This document shows positions 56,810 to 64,000 of a stretch of DNA of 64,000 bases, piece by piece (position 1 is the stretch's first letter; every line of letters begins with the position of its first letter). The notes under the pieces were generated by a model. That model did no database searches. It was not told where the DNA came from and worked only from the letters and a program-made list of their open reading frames with translations. Source of the DNA: Guyanagaster necrorhizus (taxonomy: Eukaryota; Basidiomycota; Agaricomycetes; Agaricales; Physalacriaceae); contig NW_025064957.1 of the NCBI RefSeq assembly GCF_019112545.1, forward strand, positions 1 to 64,000, read 5' to 3'. Position numbers and translations under genes: made by a program.

Positions 56810-59800
56810 ATGTTGTTGATGTTGGGAGTCACTATCCTCCCTGACACAAGTAGCCATTTCAACAGAAAGAACTATGCCTCATGGAAACTCCAACTTACTG
56901 AGTTACTGAAGGGAAAAGGCCTATGGGGATACATTGCAGGAACTACTGTCTGTCCTGCCATCCCCACTACCACTACCACAGCCACCGCTACTACCACACC
57001 CCTCCCACCAGACCCTACTCCCATATACTCATCCTCTCCCTCATATGATGAGTGGGTCTTTCGTGATCAGCTCGCCCACTCAAACATTGTCCTCAACGTT
57101 CTTGACCCCATTGGTCTAGGGGTCAAGACTGACAGAACGGCAAAGGAATGCTGGGACTCTGTTGCTGCAGAACATGCAAAGAAAATGGATATGGCCCTTT
57201 CTGAGGCTGAGGCATTGCTGAATGCGGCGAAGTTTGACAGGAACAGTGACATCAATATCCACATCGCCAACCTGCGCACGAAATGATGAGCTGTGAATGA
57301 CCTCCGAACCACAGCATTGAGTGATCAGGAGTTCAAGGGAATAATTATTCACTCAATAATCCTGACTGATCACTGGATGCCTATCCTCCCAAGTTTATAT
57401 GGCATGCCAACATTCTCTGATGTGTTTTCCCATCTCCAAACCCATGCCGCCATGCTTCGTGCAGTGGGTAAAGGTCCTGCCAACTCTCAAGCACTTGCAG
57501 CTGGAGTCGGAACCTCTGTCATGGTACGTGGATGTCGCAATCCAGATTGCAAGGCCCATGATAAGACTAGGCACACCACCGAGAATTGTTATTGGCCAGG
57601 AGGGGGAAAGGAGAGACAATTTCCTGTCAACTTCGGCTGACCTCGCCATGCAAACCAGGCAATCTCGAACACCATGGCTGATACTACAAGGCATTTTGTA
57701 CTTGCTATGTGTGCTACTACAGTGGAAGCCGATCATGATAATGATGGCATTGTAATTGAGGATGGCAGCACTGGTGAGAGGATATACGAGTGGAATGGTA
57801 CCCATTCCTTCTGGCGCTGGGATGAAACAGAGAGCAGCACTATATTGATGTCGAAGGTTGAAGAAGAGACAGACCTCGAAATGCCTCCTCTCACTGACGT
57901 CGATGACTCTGATGACTCTGATGTTGCTGGAGACGATGAGATACCTTCTGTCAAGAGTATAGACACTAGCAAGGCCAACATTGAGAATGTAGGACACTTT
58001 ACATGCGAGGCTGACCCTGCTACAACAGCCTTTGTCATGACTACATTCGAAGGCCATACCCCAGCCATCACTTTAACCTTCATGGATTCTGGCACGAGCA
58101 ACTACTTCTTCAGGAATCGTGACGACTTCACAGAGTACATGCCAGTAGCTTTCCATACTGGCTCATCTGCAGTTGAGGGAAAGGGAACATTCGAGATTCT
58201 GGGCCAGGGTACAGCAACAAAGGTCTTCAGACTGAATGGAAGAGATATTAAGCTCACCTTCAAAAATGCCTTGCATTCACCTTCACTCGCCACAAATCTC
58301 ATCTCCATAAGCATCTTAGACAAGGCTGGGTTGTCAACTGTGTTCTCTGATGGCCGTGCAGTTGTCCAGGATAAGTCTGGTAAAGAGATCTTTGCTGGGT
58401 GAGGCTCAGATGGCATGTATGTGCTGGATGCTGCACCTAGCCCCCAAGCTATAGCATCCTGCTCATCTCCCACTTTGCTGAGTACTTGGCACCATCGTTT
58501 TGTCCACATGAGCCCTGCAAAAATCGAGGAGATGGCATCAAAAAGGCTGGTGGATGGCTTGGAAATTACCTCAGAGCCTATCCAGGGACGCTGCAAGGAC
58601 TGTATTCTAGTGAGACATGCTCGCCATCTCTTCGATGAGCCCACCGATCCCAACATCGACCCACTGGAGCTTGTTGCAACAGATATGTGGGGACCATCTC
58701 GAATGGCATCACTGAGTGGAAAGACTTATATGATGATATTCATCGATAGTGGTACATCGTTCAAAGCAGGGGAATTCCTGGCAGACAAAGCAGATGACAC
58801 TACCGTGGCTGCTTTTGACAGATACAGGCACATGGCTGAGACCCAGACTGGCTGAAAGCTTAAGTGTATATGTGCTGATCATGCTTTTGCAGGGGTAAAG
58901 TGGAAACAATATTGTGAGGAGCATGGGATCATCCTGGAATTAACTGCACCCCACTCATCAGCCCAGAATGGATTAGCTGAATGTGCTCTACACACCACCA
59001 TGGAGGATACAAGAGCTCTACTAAGTGACTCTGGCCTTGCTGACCACTACTGGGCTGAGGCTGCCTCTATGTCAATCTTCACACGAAACCTTGTTCCTTC
59101 GAGTCGCCATCCTGGAGTGGTACCAGCAGAGGGTTTCTCGAAGTGATGACAGAATATGGGATTTTTATGAGTGTTCGGATCCACTTGCTGGGCAAAGAAA
59201 CCTATAGCTGGTGGAGTTTTGGTAGATGGCGGAAGCAAACTCAATGATCGATCAAAGAAATGCATCTTTCTGAGATACTCAGGGTCCAATTACCATGTAC
59301 TTGATCAATCAGGATGTGTGTTCATGTCTCGTGATGTCATCTTTGATGAAGGACCAGCGCACCGAAGTGTGAGTGTAGGGGAGATGGAGGACGAACCTGC
59401 ACTCACCACTTCTACTCATACCGAGATGCCTATGCCAACCGAGCCAACCGAGCAAATGCCAGATGCTCTCACAGAACCAACTTTTCGCCGATCAATGTGC
59501 TTAATGCGTCCCAGTGCTGATGCTGCTGAATCTCTGATGTCAAAGCAACGAGAGGCTGAGGCCCATGCAAGCGGAAATGACTGGGCAACCAACAGCAAAC
59601 AGCCACATGCTTCAATGGCTTCTGGTAATCCACCTGACCCATACATCCCACGAAATCATCAAGATGCACTGCGTGTTGATGAAGAGCGATAGAAGGCAGC
59701 TATGGATGTGGAATACCAAATGCATATGACGAAGCATATGTGGGACCTAGTCGACAGACCAGTAGGTGTGAACATGATGGATTGTAAATGGGTCTATGGT

Positions 59801-61210
59801 ATGAAATGAGATGGTGATGGTAACTGGATCAGAGACAAGGTGAGGCTCATTGGGAAGAGCTATACTCAACAGTATGGACTCGACTATAATGACACTTGGG
59901 CTGTGGTGACCCGTCTCGAATCCGTACAGATGTCGGCTGCTGTTGCAGCAAAGCTCGATCTTGTCCTATGGCAAGTGGACTTCATTTCGGCATACTTGAA
60001 TAGTGAGACAAAAGAAGACATCTATATGCGTCAGCCTCCAGGGTACGTAGTCGAAGGACAAGAGGATAAGGTGTGCAAACTTGTCCATACTATTTATGGA
60101 ACTATGCAGGGTGGCCATGATTGGTTCGAGATGCTTGGGAAAATCTATGAAGACCTTGGATACCATGCATCGAAGGCAGACCCATGTGTATGCACCATTG
60201 GCAAGCCTGGAGATGAGTATACCATCACAGACACTTACACTGACGATGTGTGGGGAGCATCGTCGACTACAGAGGAGGCAAGCCGACGGAAGAAGGAATT
60301 AGAGGAGAAATGGGAGCTCACCGATATGGGGGAGAACTGTTACTTTCTGGGGATGAAGATTGAACAAGACCTTGAAGCTGGCACCATCACCTTCTCGCAG
60401 CATCCATATTGGGAGAATGTATTTTTGGACTTCAACCTTGGATACGTATGATCACGGACCACCCCCCTACCTGTTGGAATCGTACTCGACATGTCACAGT
60501 CTCCGAATACCCAAGCAGAGAAGGACACTATGGAAAGATTCCCATACCGATGACTGCTAGGCCGCATTATGTGGGGACAGCTTGCAACTCGTCCCGACTT
60601 GTGCTTTCCTGTGAGCCTGCTCGCTCGCTTCCAGTCTAACCCAGGAATAGAGCACTGGAAAGCATTAATACATGTCCTTGGGTATATAAAGGAGACAATG
60701 GACCTTGGTATCTCCTTCTCGCATGAGCAGCCGTTAACACCTGTTGGATTTGTAGATGCGGACTATGGGGGTTGTAGGGACACGACTCGTTCGACATCTG
60801 GCTACGTCTTCACCATGGCGGGTGGTCCGATTTGCTGGAGCTCAAAGCGTCAGGCTACCATCGCCCTGTCCACTGTTGAGGCTGAATACATTTCCCTTAC
60901 TCGTGCAGCACAACAGATGATGTGGATATTGTCTTGGATGGATGAGGTCCAACTACCTCAACCTCGCCCCGGTGTATTGTATGGTGACAACCAGGGTGCT
61001 GTAGCATTAACAACAAACACACGGTCCCATCAGAAAGTCAAGCATATCCGCATTCGAGAGCATTTCATTAGGGAGCTCATGAAGGACGGCGAATTACGTG
61101 TCGAGTTTGTTCGAGGGAACGCAAACCCTGCAGATATGTTCACCAAGCCCTTGCCTCATGATACGCACAATGGTTACTTTGAGATGCTCAACGTTATCCC
61201 AGTAGATTGA
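56810..61210 (+). pseudogene. Copia Gag-Pol, single frame with nonsense codons
   Basis: All pieces share one frame. Gag (56810-57640) starts near M-L-G-V and includes S-Y-D-E-W-V-F-R-D and a knuckle-like C-R-N-P-D-C-K-A-H...C. The protease has F-M-D-S-G-T-S-N at about 58081-58104. Integrase follows, with W-H-H-R-F-V-H and C-K-D-C (58490-58605), T-D-M-W-G-P near 58680 and G-L-A-E-C near 58975. RT (59840-60451) has D-F-I-S-A-Y-L and the active site Y-T-D-D-V (usually Y-V-D-D in copia). RNase H is at 60569-61210 (A-L-S-T-V-E-A-E-Y, D-M-F-T-K-P-L). A natural TGA ends it at 61208-61210. About a dozen TGA/TAG codons, mostly where Arg is expected, interrupt it. There are no frameshifts I can see, so the decay is by point change. 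Confidence 0.9.
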
Positions 61211-61225
61211 ACGGATATGGGGGAG

Positions 61226-61466
61226 TGTTGGAGGATATCCGTACGTTTCATCTTATCTTACTTTTGATCACTCGCTCTATTTGCCTTATATATACTTACA
61301 CCTCCTGTCGTTTCCCGATCACCTATATAGTCCAGCCGTTCCTATCTGTATGCCTCAGTCGCTTCACCCATGTTGTGCCCGACTGAGGTATGTATATCCC
61401 TACTGTGCTTATGACTATGATACTTACATTCGTTCGTAGATACTCACATATATTCTTCTGTCAATA
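61226..61466 (+). repeat. Copia 3' LTR
   Basis: 241 bp, preceded by the polypurine tract ATATGGGGGAG. It retains the five CpGs lost in the 5' LTR. Confidence 0.92.
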
Positions 61467-61543
61467 GGTACAGTAGACTCAATACAGTTGCTTCACCCAC
61501 GTTGTGCCCGACTGAGATACTCACATATATTCTTCTGTCAATA
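61467..61543 (+). repeat. Spacer plus partial tandem copy of the copia LTR end
   Basis: After the 3' LTR come 22 bp (GGTACAGTAGACTCAATACA and 2 more). Then 61489-61543 repeats the last part of the LTR (TGCTTCACCCACGTTGTGCC... to CTGTCAATA) with an internal deletion of about 60 bp. The element's target duplication follows this piece, so it was inside the inserted unit or arose by later recombination. Confidence 0.8.
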
Positions 61544-61548
61544 TAAAG

Positions 61549-62403
61549 AACAGCCGGTGCAGTTCCTGCCGAATTGTCACTACGTCGCAGAACAGCACCC
61601 TCCGCGTCTGTTGCCAAATTCGTTATCTAGATCATCTCAAACAACACTGCCATTCTTGTTCTGTACACCCTTTTTCCGTCGTAGGCCTCGGATGCTGTCT
61701 AGTAGGAGCTATGGGCATGGTCCATCCCCTCCGTGACCACGAGACGTATGCTATACTTCTCCGTTTGTCCATAGTCAAATCTGCAACTTGCACTAGCTAT
61801 CCCACATTCCCTATCGGACCTAGCGATACGGTTCCACTTTCATCTCCGTCGATCTGCTGCGTTGACCGCTTTGGCTACCCGACTTCTAAGATCAAAATAG
61901 AGCTACGTCGGAACTTTTCAATTTGAGACAAAAGACAGCGATGCAGCCTCATAATAACCCAATTAACCTGCTACTTCACGTATCGTTACATCACCTTAAG
62001 AACACCGCATCGCTGGTGCGCTGTGTCGAGTCTCCATCGGGACGTTGCTGCGTTAGGTAGCTAGGTAGTGTTACTCGGCAGTAGCGAACGCCGATTGCAG
62101 AAATGTGTACGCAGTATGGGCCGATGTTCCGAAATGCACGACGCACGAGAACGGGATGACCGAGCTTCCCTTTCTCTTCAATGAGGGTCGCAGCTGGCTT
62201 GGCGTACGGCATATACGCTGGTTGAAGTAATCAATCAGAGCACTATGAAGGAGCTTTCCTTCCCCTATGACGCACTCGATGGGAAGGAGTCTGGCTAAAC
62301 ACCTACTTCTGACGACAAATATAGGGATTGCATCACAATATTGAAGATAAGTCGTCGCGCTTATAAGCCACAGACTTTGGGACTCTAATTCCCTACCCAA
62401 AAT
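61549..62403. promoter_or_regulatory. Intergenic region with the O-methyltransferase promoter
   Basis: No convincing gene. Minus-strand frames at 61991-62212 and 62071-62400 overlap each other and show no domain. The DNA is CpG-normal. The start codon at 62404 has CAAAATATG context, acceptable for fungi. I see no certain TATA box; a short TATAAGCC lies at about 62362. Confidence 0.4.
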
Positions 62404-64000
62404 ATGACTTCCCAGCTGTCCCAGCTTGTCTCTCTCATCTCAAACGCCACCAAATCCGTAGAGGATGCCTTCGCAAAGACAGCTAAACCTGACGTCCCTT
62501 CGTTGGACGACACCACTCCCCATCCCTTAGATGATCAGGTATCATCTACGGAGATGAGAGAAGCCATCCAGACGATAGAGGGCGCATGCGCGCAGCTCTG
62601 CGCTCTCGTTGCTCACCCTAACCGTGCCATGCTGAACGTAAGGTTTTTGTTAGGATTGAACAGCACTCACCATTAACCCCCTGGCAGAGAGTATTCAACG
62701 TAAGTGTGTCCATCAGTGGCCAAACCTGTCTAATACGATCTTCTATAGATGTTTGAACCAGCGTGTATCCGCGCCGTCATCAATTTCAACATTGCTGACC
62801 ACCTCCTCGACAAACCGGAAGGCGTTCACATGACAGAGCTCGGCAAATTATCAGGTGTAGAACCTCGCAAGCTGGGCAGAATCATGAGACTCCTCGCAAG
62901 CAATCATTGCTTCCGTGAAGGTAGGCTCCCGCTTCTCTGTTTGTTTGTTTTCTTGCTAACAAGTTGCAGTCAACCCCAACGTCTTCGCGAACAATCGGCT
63001 CAGTATGATGCTCTTGAGCACAAACGGTGCATCAGCCTTTTCCGATCTTATGTGAGTCCGGTCCTCGAATGAAAGAACAAAACGCCAACATGATCCATCT
63101 CTGCTTCAGAACAGACGAGACAAACAAAGCGGCCGCCATGCTCACCGAAAACTTGAAGGATCCGGATTGGGGACATTCATATTCGCCTACCCACACTCCT
63201 TTCAACTCCTGGAGCAAGTATCCTGGAACAATATTCTCGTGGTATCAGGGTCCGGTATGTGTCGCGTTCCATTGACATTCAGGTTCTTGTGTTCAGAATT
63301 GGAACAGGGAACAGATATCGGAGCTGCGAAAGGCATCCGTTTCGGGAAGGGAATGAAAGGATGGGGCGACTTCCTTGAAACGTCGGCTGTCGTCAATGTA
63401 TTCCCGTGGAGCGATCTTCGTGATGGTGCCATTGTATGCGATATGGGAGGAGGAATCGGGGTCGTCTCTATGCAGTTGGTTGATGCCTATCCCAACCTTC
63501 ACATCGTGCTTCAAGATGTACCTGCACAGATCGAAGTGGCAAAGAACGAAGTTTGGCCAAAGTTCTGCCCAATGGCTATTGGCGAAGGGCGCGTAGAATT
63601 CAAAACTATGGATTTCTTTGCGGAATTACCGGTCAAAGGCTGTGATGTGTACTTTGTGAGCACGCCATCTCATGCTGATTGTTTCTCCCTTTGACCATAA
63701 TGATCCGAAGCTGAAAAATATCTTGTTAGTCGCATCCTCATGAAGCCTGGGCCGGGTACTTACCATTTTTTCTAGACACGACTGGCCGGACAAAGAATGC
63801 AAAATGATTTTAAGGAATTTGGTGAACGCTATGTCGGCGAATAGTCGTCTGCTAATCAGTACGTTTCCTCTCTGCTATGTCTTCCGCCGCTGACTATGGT
63901 CGCAGACGACTACATCATTCAGCACGTGAATAGAGACAGCAACACGCCCGAGTCGGTATCAGATCTTAAGCTAGCGCCGGAACCTCTTCTGCCCAACTAC
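62404..64000 (+). CDS. O-methyltransferase family 2 (SAM-dependent), 3' end beyond window
   Basis: Exons by eye: 62404-62637, 62688-62699 (12 nt), 62749-62920, 62970-63051, 63110-63254, 63308-63655, an uncertain exon from about 63730, 63776-63858, and 63906 to the edge. Clear introns are 47-58 nt, with branch sites such as CTAAT, CTAAC and CTGAC. The N-terminus forms the dimerisation/winged-helix part (A-C-I-R-A-V-I-N-F-N-I-A-D-H-L-L). Exon 6 has the SAM-binding glycine motif V-C-D-M-G-G-G-I-G and the acidic L-Q-D-V-P. Later exons give H-D-W-P-D-K-E-C, with the likely catalytic His, and the final A-P-E-P-L-L-P-N-Y. It methylates a hydroxyl on a small molecule; relatives act in polyketide pathways, but no cluster partner is visible here. 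The splice between 63655 and 63776 does not resolve cleanly, so a frameshift there is possible. Confidence 0.85.

Larger units (their letters stand above)
56442..61543 (+). mobile_element. Ty1/copia element (5.1 kb) with an extra partial LTR end
   Basis: The 5' LTR 56442-56682 and 3' LTR 61226-61466 (241 bp each, TGTTGGAGGATATCC...CTGTCAATA) flank one long gag-pol frame. The duplication TAAAG is at 56437-56441 and 61544-61548. The outer right end is not the 3' LTR but a second, shortened LTR end (61489-61543) behind a 22-bp spacer. The LTRs differ at 5 sites (about 2%), all CpG in the 3' LTR and TpG/CpA in the 5' LTR. Pol order is protease, integrase, RT, RNase H, as in copia. Confidence 0.92.

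Noticed and set aside
57395..58057. 220-codon minus-strand ORF
   Set aside because: Shadow of the copia gag-pol frame; no domain.
61991..62400. Minus-strand gene divergent from the O-methyltransferase
   Set aside because: Two overlapping frames without recognisable motifs or splice structure. More likely promoter DNA.
1..64000. CRISPR arrays, rRNA, tRNA genes, bacterial operons
   Set aside because: I saw no regularly spaced repeats, no tRNA-like cloverleaf or conserved T-arm motif, no rRNA sequence, and gene structure is eukaryotic.

Overview
The window looks like a transposon-dense stretch of a basidiomycete (Agaricomycete-type) fungal genome. Three things support this: the Ty3/gypsy families are the kinds common in mushroom genomes, the one host gene has many 47-58 nt introns with CTAAC/CTGAC-type branch sites, and old repeats have decayed by CpG to TpG/CpA transitions. 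There is no bacterial-style operon, rRNA, tRNA or CRISPR array that I can support. About 53 of 64 kb is nested, decayed LTR retrotransposons. The only convincing host gene is an O-methyltransferase cut by the right edge.

Layout. (1) 1-12952: a minus-strand Ty3/gypsy element (A), split in its RT by a complete plus-strand chromodomain gypsy element (E1, 498-8666, 470-bp LTRs, TSD GAATA) and in its gag by an LTR-like repeat. (2) 12953-14395: minus-strand chromovirus LTR pieces, a likely nested solo LTR and an integrase/chromodomain remnant. (3) 14396-20960: a plus-strand LTR piece, a gag remnant, a 1.3-kb non-coding repeat and the gag-protease-RT of a second gypsy class (C). (4) 20961-38943: a minus-strand chromovirus (F) split by chromovirus E3 (21182-35608), which is itself split by chromovirus E4 (25717-34238, TSD GAAAT). 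F also carries a solo LTR (36964-37424, TSD ATTGC). (5) 38944-51715: a second copy of the non-coding repeat, then a minus-strand class-C relative (B) split by the best-preserved chromovirus E2 (40189-48258, 434-bp LTRs, TSD ATATG). (6) 51716-53640: a plus-strand A-like 5' end and CpG-poor non-coding DNA. (7) 53641-56436: CpG-normal DNA with at most a doubtful gene. (8) 56442-61543: a Ty1/copia element with TSD TAAAG. (9) 62404-64000: the O-methyltransferase gene.

The most interesting system is the chromovirus family (E1, E2, E3, E4, F). It reads LTR - ORF1 - gag - pol - LTR. ORF1 is an upstream frame of about 450-510 codons that begins with a predicted membrane helix and runs into a charged, coiled-coil-like region. 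Gag lies +1 to it and pol lies -1 to gag at a conserved GTGA overlap. Just inside the 5' LTR each copy has a 13-nt segment exactly complementary (one mismatch in F) to 13 nt of the same LTR, placed 33-35 nt below a TATA box. The pairing is kept by compensatory changes between subfamilies, as expected for Tf1/sushi-type self-primed reverse transcription. All copies carry nonsense codons, mostly TGA where a CGA is expected, so none looks autonomous now.
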